From Inonotus obliquus (Eukaryota; Basidiomycota; Agaricomycetes; Hymenochaetales; Hymenochaetaceae), in the NCBI GenBank assembly GCA_032164295.1, contig JAJHTX010000020.1:1-26618 (forward strand): DNA of 26,618 bases, read 5' to 3'. Under the pieces are notes generated by a model. The model did no database searches. It was not told the DNA's origin and saw only the letters and a program-made list of their open reading frames with translations. The translations under genes and the position numbers were made by a program. Positions 8,676 to 17,371 of this stretch are shown here, one piece after another (the first letter of the stretch is position 1; each line of letters begins with the position of its first letter).

Positions 8676-8940
8676 TTATAAGTTTTTATAACTCTTTATT
8701 ATTTATAAAAAAGAAAATAAATAATATAAAAATAGCAAAAACAAATTACACTTTTTTTTTTGTTAAAAAGTAATATTTATTATTGTTGAAAAAAAAATAT
8801 GTATAAAAATAAAAATAAAAATTTTAATTGTTAACTTTAAATTAGAAAAAAAAAAAATTAGATGTAACTAAACAGTTAATTACACAATTAGTAATTGTAG
8901 TTTAAATTTTGATAAAAAGAGTAACAAAACACAAAATATA

Positions 8941-9011
8941 TAGTCTTTACCAGATTCGAACTGACACTAGCTACGTGAAGGGCAGCTGTACTACCATTAT
9001 ACTAAAAGACC
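8941..9011 (-). tRNA. trnE(UUC): tRNA-Glu(UUC)
   Basis: The acceptor GGTCTTT pairs with AAAGACT through one G-T pair, and the discriminator is A. The anticodon arm is GCTGC/GTAGC with loop CCTTCAC, anticodon UUC. The D-arm and T-arm are regular. It lies almost directly after trnM in transcription order. Confidence 0.93.
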
Positions 9012-9012
9012 T

Positions 9013-9082
9013 TTGCGACCCAAGGATTTGAACCCGTCCCTCAGCTCATGAGGCTGATGTGCAACCTTTACACTAAGTCGCC
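9013..9082 (-). tRNA. trnM(CAU): tRNA-Met(CAU)
   Basis: The anticodon arm TCAGC/GCTGA holds loop CTCATGA, anticodon CAU. Aligning a 7-bp acceptor with T8-A9 gives GGCGACT against GGTCGCA, leaving a G-A mismatch at 1-72, which might hint at an initiator tRNA. The T-stem is poor: only about three of five pairs form around TTCAAAT. It ends one or two bases before trnE. Initiator versus elongator cannot be settled here. Confidence 0.85.
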
Positions 9083-9211
9083 TTTTATTGAGAATATTAT
9101 ATAAACCTTTATACTTTTTCTTTTATTTAAGAAAAAAAAAAACAGGTTTAATTCTTAAATATTAAAAAACATAAAAAAAAATTTGTTAAGTATTGAAAAT
9201 TTAAATTTTTA

Positions 9212-9282
9212 TATTCTCTTTTGGATTCGAACCAAAATTTACACTTTAGAAGAATGATGTTCTACCATTGAACTAAGAGAAT
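9212..9282 (-). tRNA. trnR(UCU): tRNA-Arg(UCU)
   Basis: The acceptor ATTCTCT pairs perfectly with AGAGAAT, and the discriminator is A. The loop CTTCTAA gives anticodon UCU. The anticodon stem has a mismatch at its base. The D-arm and the T-loop TTCGAAT are regular. Confidence 0.9.
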
Positions 9283-9364
9283 TAAGGTATTAAATTTAAG
9301 TTATTTAAAACTTTATGTTTTACCCTTTTTTTTACCCTTATTTAAATTTTAATTTTTTTGGTTT

Positions 9365-9436
9365 TACGAGTAATCAGATTCGAACTGATGATCTCTACTT
9401 GGAAGGTAGATGCTATACCAACTTAACTATACTCGT
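9365..9436 (-). tRNA. trnG(UCC): tRNA-Gly(UCC)
   Basis: The acceptor ACGAGTA/TACTCGT is perfect, with discriminator A. The anticodon arm TCTAC/GTAGA holds loop CTTCCAA, anticodon UCC. The T-stem ATCAG/CTGAT encloses TTCGAAT. Confidence 0.95.
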
Positions 9437-9555
9437 TTTTTTATTCTCTACTTCTTATAAAAACAAAATTTAACAATTAATATAATTTTACTTTCAAAAC
9501 CCTTTTTTTTTCTTAAAATTTTAAACTAAACAAGTATAAAACAAAAAATTTGTTA

Positions 9556-9628
9556 CGAGCCCTTCCAGATTCGAACTGGGACTACCCTAATTGACAATTA
9601 GATGCTCTACCTATTAAGCTAAGGGCCC
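9556..9628 (-). tRNA. trnD(GUC): tRNA-Asp(GUC)
   Basis: The acceptor GGGCCCT pairs with AGGGCTC, with discriminator G. The anticodon stem TCTAA/TTAGG encloses TTGTCAA, anticodon GUC. The D-arm and T-arm are regular. Confidence 0.95.
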
Positions 9629-10441
9629 CTTTTGTGAGATATTTTAATAACTATAGTCATTAATTATAACTATTTAAATTAACAATTTAATGTAAATTAT
9701 AAAAACTATTAGTAATAAAAAAATATATATTTTTTTATTGTTATATTAAAAAATAATTTATATAAATTATTAACAACACCTTACAAATTTTTGTAATAAA
9801 AATACAACTCTTTTAAAAATATGTAAAGAGTGTTTTTGTAAGATTTGGAGTTTTTTATATAAACAAAATTTTAAGAATAAATAAAATTATAGATTGACAA
9901 TTACAAAAAAGCAATATAACTTGTAATAAAAAGAAAATTTAGAGGTCAATTATTCCTTTTAAATATAGAAAACTTTAGACAGTGATATAAATTTTAAGTT
10001 TTTTTTAGGAGACCTCATTGGTGTAAAGATAAAATTTTAGTCACTTATCATTTGTTTTAGATTTGTATTCGTCTGGAGGAATAAAAAGTGAAGGGTCACT
10101 TGGTCTACATATGAGATTACTTCAACTCTGTTCTTTTTAATTATAAATTTGTTTCTTCCCTAGATAATACACAGCTAAACCATTACCGGCAGTAGCTTTT
10201 GTTAAAATACAAATATAATTAGTTTTAAAATTTGATTTATTTTTAAATATTCTAAATAAGTAGTTTCAAAGGTTTGATTTTGATAAAGCTTGTTTTAGAA
10301 TAAGTGTTTTGACAATCATTTGTGAATCAAATATTAAAAATAAATAAAAACACAACTAAATAGGGTTAAATTTTAAAATCTTTTAAATAAAATAGAAAAT
10401 AAAATTTATAAAAACTAAAGGGGTTAAGAGAAATCTCCAAT
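9629..10441. other. Gene-free spacer, 813 bp
   Basis: AT-rich and non-coding on both strands as far as I can read. I see no tRNA, rRNA fragment or clear repeat. It separates the tRNA cluster from the polymerase N-terminal fragment and may hold unrecognisable plasmid remains. Confidence 0.5.
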
Positions 10442-10774
10442 TTATTTTATTTCAGAGATTTTTTCTATGTATTTAACATAAGATTCTTTATTTGTTTCAA
10501 TATAATAAATGTAAAGAATATCCTTAGCTTTAGGTGTATATTTATTATATAATAAATGTTCACTAATATGTTCTAAGTAACTAAGGACTTCTTTTTTATG
10601 TTTAATATTAATTATAACTCTATTACCTAAAAAAATATTATTATTTCCTTTAACAATAATATAAAGATTTAAGTAGTTAGAGTTAAAACTAGTTTTCTTA
10701 AAGAATCTGGCTACATATTTTTTTAACCGAGTTTTAGTTAAATCAGCGGGTAGAATGTATTTACGTGTAAGCAT
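10442..10774 (-). pseudogene. Free-standing N-terminal domain of a divergent plasmid DNA polymerase
   Basis: The 110-residue product aligns with the first 110 or so residues of the intact polymerase. Landmarks are FFKKTSF against FFKKTNL, then NYLNLYIIV, the VIINIKHKKEV stretch, and IYYIETNKESYVKYIEK against IFYTESDSKSYFSYKNS. It starts with an ATG (MLTRKYIL) at the place where the other copies start and ends in TAA before the SKFEFKF block. Sequence divergence is much larger than among the plus-strand copies, so it comes from another plasmid lineage or an older insertion. It lies on the host coding strand after atp8 in transcription order. It could be a fossil or a retained lone domain, since the frame is still open. 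Confidence 0.65.
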
Positions 10775-11044
10775 ATTGTTTTAAAAAAAGTAAAGATCAT
10801 AAAGAGGTTATTTATTTTTTTATACTCATGTTAAAAATTCCAAACGTCTGAGTTATATACTAATACTAATTAAGCTTTTATATTTAAATAGTTAATTCAA
10901 ATTAATACAATTTAAATCAAGTTAAACTATTTGAGATTAGAATATTAAGTATATATTAATATACTCTTATATATATAAGTTTAATTAGAAATAAAAATTT
11001 TACTATTTAAATATAAGCTAAAATCGAAAAAAAAATTAATTTTT

Positions 11045-11197
11045 TTAATTACTTAATTTAGTAATATACATTCTAACTACTTGTTGAAAAGTAAATAAAG
11101 GTAAAATATATTTAGAAAAAAGATAAATTAATATTAATAAAGTTAAAAATGAAAAAGATAATTGATTAATGTAAAAAAATGGTATTAATTGTGGCAT
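11045..11197 (-). CDS. atp8: ATP synthase subunit 8
   Basis: This encodes the small membrane subunit of the mitochondrial F1Fo ATP synthase, which helps hold the peripheral stalk in the inner membrane. The 50-residue product starts [17 protein letters not shown], matching the nearly invariant fungal MPQLIPF start. A single hydrophobic helix follows (about residues 14-36), with SKYILP, and a basic C-terminus ([11 protein letters not shown]) like the R..I.KL ending of basidiomycete Atp8. Length is normal for the family. It is transcribed with the host genes, between trnL(UAA) and the polymerase fragment. No introns or lesions are visible. Confidence 0.92.
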   Translation of the reverse strand: MPQLIPFFYINQLSFSFLTLLILIYLFSKYILPLFTFQQVVRMYITKLSN

Positions 11198-11683
11198 AAT
11201 TTTTTAATTTTTTATAAAAACTCTTCTTTATATGAAAGAGCTATCTCTGTTTATAATTTAAAGCTTATTTACCTTCCTTGCTTTTGTATAAGCATTTCGA
11301 TAAATTAGATTAAATTTTCTCAAAATATAAACAAGAAAGTATTAAAACCTTTTTAATTTTCTAATTTGCTGTTTTAACTTATTACTATTTATAGCATCTT
11401 AACTTTAATGCGTTTTTGATCTTAATCTAAAATTACAGAGTAAACAATATACCCTAAAGTTCAAAAAAAGAGCAAAAATAAAATAAAAATTATAAAACAA
11501 TAGAAAACTTCTCAGTTTTTAAATACTATTACAAGATGAGATAATTCTAGTTATTTTTAGTGAATATGTTGTGTAACACTTAACAAGAAAAAAACAAAAA
11601 GCAAACAATATGAAATAGGGTTCAAAAGAAATAACTTTACTTTTTTACCTTATTTTACAAGTACACTATTTTTGTTACACGCT
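11198..11683. other. Gene-free spacer between atp8 and trnL(UAA)
   Basis: AT-rich with scattered C and G. No ORF, tRNA or repeat was recognised. It contains the 5' leader of atp8 on the minus strand. Confidence 0.5.
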
Positions 11684-11766
11684 TACGAACAAAGAGACTT
11701 GAACTCTTAAGGAATTACTTCCACTCCTGCTTAAGAGGAGATTGTTTACCATTTCAACATGTTCGT
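11684..11766 (-). tRNA. trnL(UAA): tRNA-Leu(UAA)
   Basis: The acceptor ACGAACA/TGTTCGT is perfect, with discriminator A. The anticodon stem CTCCT/AGGAG encloses CTTAAGC, anticodon UAA. The long variable arm is typical of leucine tRNA, and the T-loop is TTCAAGT. Confidence 0.95.
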
Positions 11767-12227
11767 TTTATTTTCATCGTCTTTCTTTTAAAAAATAAAA
11801 TTTTAAAGTTTAAAAATTTACTAGTCTACCTTACTCTTAATTAATTTTTATTTTTTATCTAAATAATATATATCATAAATAAAATCCAATAAAAAATATC
11901 AAATTTTTCTAAAACAAAAAAAACAATAAGATAAATTATATTTGCCTATAAAATTATTAACTCTTATGTTTTTAATTTTACTCTTAGAAGACAAAGCTAA
12001 TATTACCTCCTTTTTGTTTTTGTTAGTTTACAGTAGTTCTAATAAATTAGATTTTATCAACTAATCTTAAGCTTTTATAGAAATATCTTAGATTAAATTT
12101 GAAACAGCCAAACTTTGTAGTTGTAAATTTTAAGCTGATTTCGCTTAAGCTCAAATACAACTAGTAGAAGTAACTACTAAATTTTTATATTTAAAAAAAG
12201 TTTTCTGTTTTTTCCTAATTAAATTGT
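11767..12227. other. Gene-free spacer with inverted repeats
   Basis: No coding region was recognised. It holds a nested inverted repeat: TAGTTGTA at 12118-12125 pairs with TACAACTA at 12156-12163, with an inner TTAAGC/GCTTAA pair. The result is a long imperfect hairpin. The palindrome TCTAATAAATTAGA lies near 12035. Confidence 0.5.
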
Positions 12228-12302
12228 TAGTAGTAATTGGAATCGAACCAATAATAATTATTTTAAGCTAAATAACTTTACCTGCTGAGTTAAACTGCAT
12301 TA
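12228..12302 (-). pseudogene. Degenerate tRNA-like sequence (copy related to 24,677-24,747)
   Basis: A T-arm (ATTGG and CCAAT around TTCGATT), a D-arm-like AACT/AGTT and an anticodon-region hairpin are visible, but the acceptor strands do not pair. The anticodon cannot be fixed: the loop region TTTAGCTTAAAA allows several registers. It aligns along its whole length with the sequence at 24,677-24,747. Probably a decayed duplicated tRNA. Confidence 0.5.
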
Positions 12303-12334
12303 GATTGGTTTTAAAATCTTTACAACTTTTTATA

Positions 12335-12859
12335 TTATGCAGTATAAAACATAAATACATTAAGCGCAACATATAAAATTAAAATCAAATAAATAAGAAC
12401 GAAATTAAAGATTAAATAATATTTATCTATAGTTTGTCTGAATTTTAAATATTTAGCTAGTTTAGGAAATCTTTCTTCAAGTTTAAAGCTGTCAATAAAA
12501 TATTGACTAAATAAAATAGTAGTTATACTTAACATACCTCCAAATATCTTAACTAAACCCATTAAGTTACTAATACTACCTAATTGTTCTGTACTTAAAG
12601 TAGCTAAAAAACTTTCTATGCTTTCTTTCATTTCAGATAAATAACCAAATAAATTACTTTTTTTCATTTCAGGTAAATTTACTATATTAGAAGTAGTTTC
12701 CACTGCATTTAAAGTCGTATTTATTGTATTAGAAGTAGTATCTACAACATTCCCTGTAGTTTCAGAGGCTGAAGTAATAAAAATAATCCCACCTTTATTA
12801 CTTGAGGCTTTACTTAAACTATTTTTAGCTTTACCCTTAAATATTGTTGTGTTTTTAAT
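12335..12859 (-). CDS. Two-TM hypothetical protein, probably plasmid-derived
   Basis: The C-terminal 122 codons (GTG at 12703 down to 12335) are certain as an open frame. The frame stays open upstream to 12868, and ATT at 12859 is a plausible start giving about 174 residues. The upstream part has a Ser/Lys-rich start and an imperfect repeat of the form ETTGN, DTTSNT, ETTSNI. Two hydrophobic segments lie in the C-terminal half: IFGGMLSITTILF, then a long one beginning YYLIFNFVLIYLILI, separated by the charged KLEERFPKLAKYLKF. The family was not recognised. It overlaps the end of the broken gene upstream by a few bases. Length, start codon and expression are uncertain. Confidence 0.5.
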   Translation of the reverse strand: MKNTTIFKGKAKNSLSKASSNKGGIIFITSASETTGNVVDTTSNTINTTLNAVETTSNIVNLPEMKKSNLFGYLSEMKESIESFLATLSTEQLGSISNLMGLVKIFGGMLSITTILFSQYFIDSFKLEERFPKLAKYLKFRQTIDKYYLIFNFVLIYLILILYVALNVFMFYTA

Positions 12860-13276
12860 ATTTAATACTTATCAATTCTTGATTGTTTTTTCTTACAGCT
12901 CTGATAGCTTCTTCTAGTCTATAGTCTACTAATATTTTTAGTTTAGCTTGTTCAGTTTCATTTAAAATTGGTTGATCTAATTCTTGTTAGGCAACTATAA
13001 ACTCAGCCTGTTTCGCATCTGCTTTATAACGAGAGTTTGCTACTGCTTGAAAACGAGGGGCCGCATTCACTAGATGATCTCTAAATGATTCAATCATTTG
13101 ATTTAGCTCTTCATTTTAGCTCGAATTTTCTTATTCAACCCTACTTCTCTGAGAGATCTTTGTTCCAACAAAGTAAGATTTTCTTTACTAATTTGATACC
13201 TAATCCACTGGTCTGTACTCCTTTCCGCTAAAGAAACAGGAAGTATATATTTTACGACAAAATTTCTTGTTTTCAA
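12855..13276 (-). pseudogene. Broken gene for a charged, helix-rich protein
   Basis: Three pieces read as one protein. The first runs from 13276 (KTRNFVVKYILPVSLAERS) to IRAKMKS before TAA. A one-base loss near 13,113 restores the frame to EELNQMIESFRDHLVNAAPRF, and an in-frame TAA lies at 12,987-12,989. The last piece is QELDQPILNETEQ to ELISIKY, ending at 12,855. The codon-like composition and the charged helical pattern (many E, K, R, Q) across all pieces argue for a decayed gene rather than chance. No family was recognised. The next frame (the two-TM ORF) begins where this ends, so both may have been one longer protein. Confidence 0.5.
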
Positions 13277-13673
13277 GGTTTATGCTTATAAAAATTTTAG
13301 TAGTTAAATGTAATAACAACAAGTAACAAATGTAATACAAGTAATAATTTTAATAATAATATAAATAAATATAATTCAAAATATCGAGATTATCAAAATA
13401 ATAACAAAAGTTATTCAAAAAACAAATAGCAAAAAAACATTAATAAAAAATACTGTTACTTTTTTTGAAATATTCCTTGATTTAGCGAGAAACGATTAAA
13501 AAAAAATTTATTTTATTTATTTTTTTTTGTTTAACTCATAAAGGGCAATATAATATTGTTAAGTATTTCTGTGATTCAGATATACTTGAAGGGGTAATAG
13601 TTAAGCTAATTTTAAGTTAAACTTCACAAACTTACAAACAAATTTGTCTTATTTGTTTATATTTGTTTAGGTT
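13277..13673. other. Gene-free spacer downstream of rps3
   Basis: About 400 bp of AT-rich sequence between the rps3 stop and the broken gene. No coding, RNA or repeat signal was recognised. Confidence 0.5.
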
Positions 13674-15260
13674 TTATCTAAATATTTGACTTAATCTTAC
13701 TGTAAAATTAAATGCTCCTTTTTTAGTTTTATCTGTAAACATTGATCTTTCTATCATTTTTACATTTAATCTATCAAAGTTTCCTCTTTGAGCTCGTTTT
13801 ACCGTAAATCTAGGTATTATTCTTTCTTTAAAGGGTCTACCTGCTAATTTAATATTAACACCTGAAATACCAGAAGGGTAAGCTACTGGTTCATTCAATA
13901 TTTTTGTATATAAAGCATTTATATTTTTATGTTCTTGTAAAGAAGACACCTTAATAAAATTTTTTCTTTTAAATATTTTAATTTTTTTAAAAAGTCTAGA
14001 AACAATTCTAATGAATTTTCTATTATAACTTAGACTGTTTAAATATTGCACTAAAATATTACTATCTTGATATGGTCTATATAATCTTACTAATTCTAAT
14101 TCGACTTCAGTATTAAATAATTTAGCCAAATAATCACAAAGATATGTAAATTTATCACTATAAATGGTTGTAATATTATTATTATTTGAACCTCTATCTG
14201 AAAACGAGTCAGTTAAATTTACTTTTAAATCTATAGAGTTTAAATTATTAAATTTATCATTATAAACACTAAAATTATTAGATTCAGCAGCAAAATTAGA
14301 AGATTCCCTTACAGAAGGATGAAATTCATCTAGTATTCTATTAGTTTTAATATAATAAAATAAATGGATAATAATTCTAGGTTTATTTAAACTTTTATTT
14401 TTAGACTCAGATAAATTTATTTCATTTTCTTCTTCAAGAATACTAATTTGAGGGTAAACAATATTAAATATAGGTTTACTTATTAAACAACCTTTAGCTA
14501 AAAAAGCTAATTTTAATAATTCTGCTGCTTTTTCCAATTTAAACAAGTATTTATTACTTTTTTTAAAAAGAAAAAAATCAAAGTAACTAGTAGATAAATT
14601 AAAATCATATTTTGTTATTAAGTTTAAAAAATATCGAATTTTATATGAGATTTCTTTATTATTGTTATTTTCATTTATTAAATCTGTTTCTAAATTTTGG
14701 TTTGAAGATTTTAGTTCTTTACCTTTATTTTTTGTTAGAAAGTTTAAGGCGTTGATTAAGCAAGGATAAAAATCTTTTGTTGAATTTAAAGACATAAATA
14801 AGCCTGTATTTTCCAATTTAGGATTAGATGCATATTTAATATTAGATTCAACCATGTTTGAAACTTTGGAATTTTTATCTGAAATATTTATATAATTTAA
14901 ATTGTCTAATTTACAAACTTCAAGTTTTCGGTTTGAACCTTTAATTAAACTTGAAATTGTTAATTCACTATTATTATTATTCGAAGACTCACTTACTTCT
15001 TGATTTAAGTTTGTGTTAAGTTCAGATTTCGCATAATTTTTATTTAAAATAGAATTTTTAATAGAATCCTTATTTAACGAAACAAATTTTAAATCTAAAG
15101 ATTTTGTTTTTAAATTATCTATATTATTTTTTAAATTTTGTGCAATATTTTCTCTATCAAAAGTGTTAAAAATATTTGCTTTTTCGATACCAATTGAAGA
15201 ATTAATAGCTGGATTTATATTAATAGAATTTGAATTATTACTTATTTTATTTTCTGTCAC
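13674..15260 (-). CDS. rps3: Mitochondrial small-subunit ribosomal protein S3
   Basis: This 528-residue protein is a component of the small mitoribosomal subunit. Identification rests on the C-terminal region: SGVNIKLAGRPFKERI with the GR core, then RFTVKRAQRGNF and a conserved ending near FNFTVRLSQIF. The N-terminal 200 residues are Asn/Ser/Lys-rich and poorly conserved, as is usual for fungal Rps3. An internal YYIKTNR segment fits the KH-like region. It starts at ATG (MTENKISNN). The 5' leader on the minus strand holds the hairpin at 15321-15340. It is free-standing, not inside an rnl intron, as in basidiomycetes. No frameshift is seen, and no Trp occurs, so it does not test the code. Confidence 0.9.
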   Translation of the reverse strand: MTENKISNNSNSININPAINSSIGIEKANIFNTFDRENIAQNLKNNIDNLKTKSLDLKFVSLNKDSIKNSILNKNYAKSELNTNLNQEVSESSNNNNSELTISSLIKGSNRKLEVCKLDNLNYINISDKNSKVSNMVESNIKYASNPKLENTGLFMSLNSTKDFYPCLINALNFLTKNKGKELKSSNQNLETDLINENNNNKEISYKIRYFLNLITKYDFNLSTSYFDFFLFKKSNKYLFKLEKAAELLKLAFLAKGCLISKPIFNIVYPQISILEEENEINLSESKNKSLNKPRIIIHLFYYIKTNRILDEFHPSVRESSNFAAESNNFSVYNDKFNNLNSIDLKVNLTDSFSDRGSNNNNITTIYSDKFTYLCDYLAKLFNTEVELELVRLYRPYQDSNILVQYLNSLSYNRKFIRIVSRLFKKIKIFKRKNFIKVSSLQEHKNINALYTKILNEPVAYPSGISGVNIKLAGRPFKERIIPRFTVKRAQRGNFDRLNVKMIERSMFTDKTKKGAFNFTVRLSQIFR

Positions 15261-15890
15261 CTTGAGATTAATATATAAAATTTTTGGCGAATTATACGTG
15301 CCGAATGTTTAACCAACCCAAATAGTTTGTATAAACTATTCCAATTCTTTTTACAAAAAATTGTTAAGGCTAACTCAATCTAATAATTAAAATAATTAAC
15401 TTTATTTAACTTACTTTCTCTTATTCTTATTTTTTAAATTACAAAAATTATAATCAATATAACAAAAAAAAAGAAATTTTAAATAAATATTGAGTTGTAC
15501 TATCTATACTTACCTTTTTTTCTTACTAAAATTTTTTATTTTGGTAGTGTTAATGCAATGTTTGTTTACATCTAACAAAAGAAAGGGAGTACTAGCTTTA
15601 ATAAAGTTTTATTAACTTCTTAAATTTTTGGATTAATTCTTTCAATTAAAAACCAAAAGAAACAGAAGGCTATTATTAGTTGCGAAAGACTATTTTACAA
15701 GTTTAGACAGAGTAGTTTAAGGTCGACTACATATTGATTTGAATACTCAGGACCTGCTTACTATTTAAATTTTATATCCTAGAGTGTAGATAAAATTTTT
15801 ATTTTTTTTTTTTAGTTTAGTTGTTTAGTTTTTAGAATTAAAAAAAAAAGTTGATTTTCGACTCTTGAGACTTCTAAAAAAATTAAACTT
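15261..15890. other. Gene-free spacer and rps3 leader with a hairpin
   Basis: About 630 bp with no gene. AATAGTTT and AAACTATT at 15321-15340 form a perfect 8-bp hairpin with loop GTAT, 61-80 nt upstream of the rps3 start on the minus strand. Homopolymer A and T runs dominate the rest. Confidence 0.55.
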
Positions 15891-15893
15891 TAC

Positions 15894-15966
15894 AAGAGCG
15901 AGGTGACTTGAACACCTACCGATGATTTTGGAGATCGCCATACTAACCAATTAATACTACGCTCTT
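15894..15966 (-). tRNA. trnW(CCA): tRNA-Trp(CCA)
   Basis: The acceptor AGAGCG(T) pairs with CGCTCT on the 3' side. The anticodon stem GCGAT/ATCAT has one mismatch and encloses CTCCAAA, anticodon CCA, which reads UGG only. The T-stem AGGTG/CACCT is perfect around TTCAAGT. Fungal mitochondria that read UGA as Trp normally carry UCA instead, so this matters for the code used here. Confidence 0.9.
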
Positions 15967-16035
15967 TAAAAAGATAACACAAAATCATTTAAATTTTATA
16001 CTTTTGTAAAAATTGTTTGAATATAAATAAAGCTA

Positions 16036-16108
16036 AACATCTTATTGGAGTCGAACCAATAAACAGTTGCTTCGATGGCAAACGCTGTACCAATTCAGCT
16101 AAAGATGT
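16036..16108 (-). tRNA. trnR(UCG): tRNA-Arg(UCG), with unusual A33
   Basis: The acceptor ACATCTT/AAGATGT, D-stem GCTG/CAGC and T-stem ATTGG/CCAAT are all perfect. The anticodon stem TTTGC/GCAAC (one mismatch at the base) encloses CATCGAA. The centred anticodon is UCG (Arg), but position 33 is then A instead of the near-invariant U. Shifting by one base would give CGA (Ser) with U33 but a distorted loop. The discriminator is U. Confidence 0.8.
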
Positions 16109-16376
16109 ATAATTTAATTTAAAATACTTATAAAATTTTATCTTAAATTAATTTTATAAAAAAAATTTAAATTTTTAATTTTTAATTTAATTTTATTTTA
16201 TTTTATTTTATTAGCTAATAAAAAGGGTCTCTGTAATATATTTGTATAATTTACCTTACTAAGACCGTAGAGTAAAATGAAAAAGCTACAAAACTTAATA
16301 CAGTAAAAAATTTTTTATTTTTGCTTATAAAAAAACTTATAACTATTTTCAGTGTAGTAAAAAAAAGAGGATTTAA

Positions 16377-16396
16377 GCCTTTTGAATTTCAAAGGC
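16377..16396 (+). repeat. Hairpin GCCTTT/AAAGGC between trnR and trnL
   Basis: A 6-bp GC-capped stem extends with further weak pairs inside a gene-free stretch. A neighbouring AGGATTTAAGCC recalls a T-arm, but no tRNA fold can be completed. Confidence 0.45.
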
Positions 16397-16525
16397 ATTA
16401 AATTTTAATAACAAAACACCTCTAATAACGTAGAATAGGAAAATAGATTTCAAATCAGTACAAAAAGGAAAAAAATAAGATTAACAAAAGAATTTTATTT
16501 TTTGTACACTTTATACTTGGTATTT

Positions 16526-16609
16526 TACGAGTAAAGAGACTTGAACTCTTACAATCAAATAAATCATGAATACCTAAAATTCACCCGGCTACCATTTCGG
16601 CATACTCGT
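16526..16609 (-). tRNA. trnL(UAG): tRNA-Leu(UAG)
   Basis: The acceptor ACGAGTA/TACTCGT is perfect, with discriminator A. The anticodon stem TGAAT/ATTCA encloses TTTAGGT, anticodon UAG. The long variable arm fits leucine, and the T-loop is TTCAAGT. Confidence 0.94.
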
Positions 16610-16941
16610 TATATTTAAAATAAAATTTAATAACAATATAAATTATTATAATAATATTTTTTGCTTCTTTACTAAATAAGCTATTTTGTATATTTTAATT
16701 CTTTTTAAAATAGCCTATTAATTAGCTATTCTGTAGCTTTTATTAAAGTTAAACCTTCTTTTTTTAGATAAAAAGAAAAATTAACAATCAAAGATTTTAA
16801 CTTAATAATATAATTTATATATTTGAAGTTAAAATTAAAAAAGGTATTTCAGTGAAAATATAACTTAACAATATATAATAACTATTTATAGTTTAATTTT
16901 TATATTACCTAGTACTATATTGAATATGTTTTATTTTAAAA

Positions 16942-17012
16942 TAGGGAGTAGAGTAATCGAAACTCTGTCAATAAAGTGTAAATTTATCGCTAAACCACTC
17001 AGCTAACTCCCC
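16942..17012 (-). tRNA. trnV(UAC): tRNA-Val(UAC)
   Basis: The acceptor GGGGAGT pairs with ACTCCCT, with discriminator A. The anticodon stem ATAAA/TTTAT encloses TTTACAC, anticodon UAC. The T-stem AGAGT/ACTCT is perfect. It is the first gene after rns on the minus strand. Confidence 0.95.
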
Positions 17013-17371
17013 CTCAATTTTTAAATTTAACCTTGCCCTTTTTGGTTTTAGCTAAAAAACAACAAAACTAAATTTATACTAATTAAACTAATATAGAAAA
17101 TAAAATTTTTATATTATTTATAAAATATTTTTTGAAAAAATATATTTGCATTAAGTAAAAACAAAAAAAAATTTTTTATTTTTTATTTTATTTTTCTAAT
17201 TTAATTTATTTTATTTTATTTTATTTTTATTTTTATTTTATTTTTTTTTTTATTTTATTTTTCTAATTTAATTTATTTTATTTTTATTATATTTTTATTT
17301 TATTATTAAAGATATTATCTATAATTTAACTTTACTTTAATTAGTGAATGGGGGTAAAATTAATTATAAAA
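17013..17371. repeat. Low-complexity spacer after rns
   Basis: Dominated by T-rich TTTTA/TTTAT arrays. The segment TTTCTAATTTAATTTATTTT occurs twice (near 17190 and 17258), so part of it is a direct repeat. A similar short TTTTA array lies near 16,190. No coding content was recognised. Confidence 0.75.

Noticed and set aside
9629..10441. Search for tRNA, ORF or plasmid remains in the longest spacer of the tRNA cluster
   Set aside because: Nothing could be folded or aligned convincingly; GGTGTAAAG near 10020 resembles a D-loop, but no tRNA follows.
16350..16430. Possible tRNA-Phe with a T-loop-like TTAAATC and a GAA triplet
   Set aside because: No acceptor, D or anticodon arm of normal size can be completed; only the hairpin at 16377-16396 is solid.
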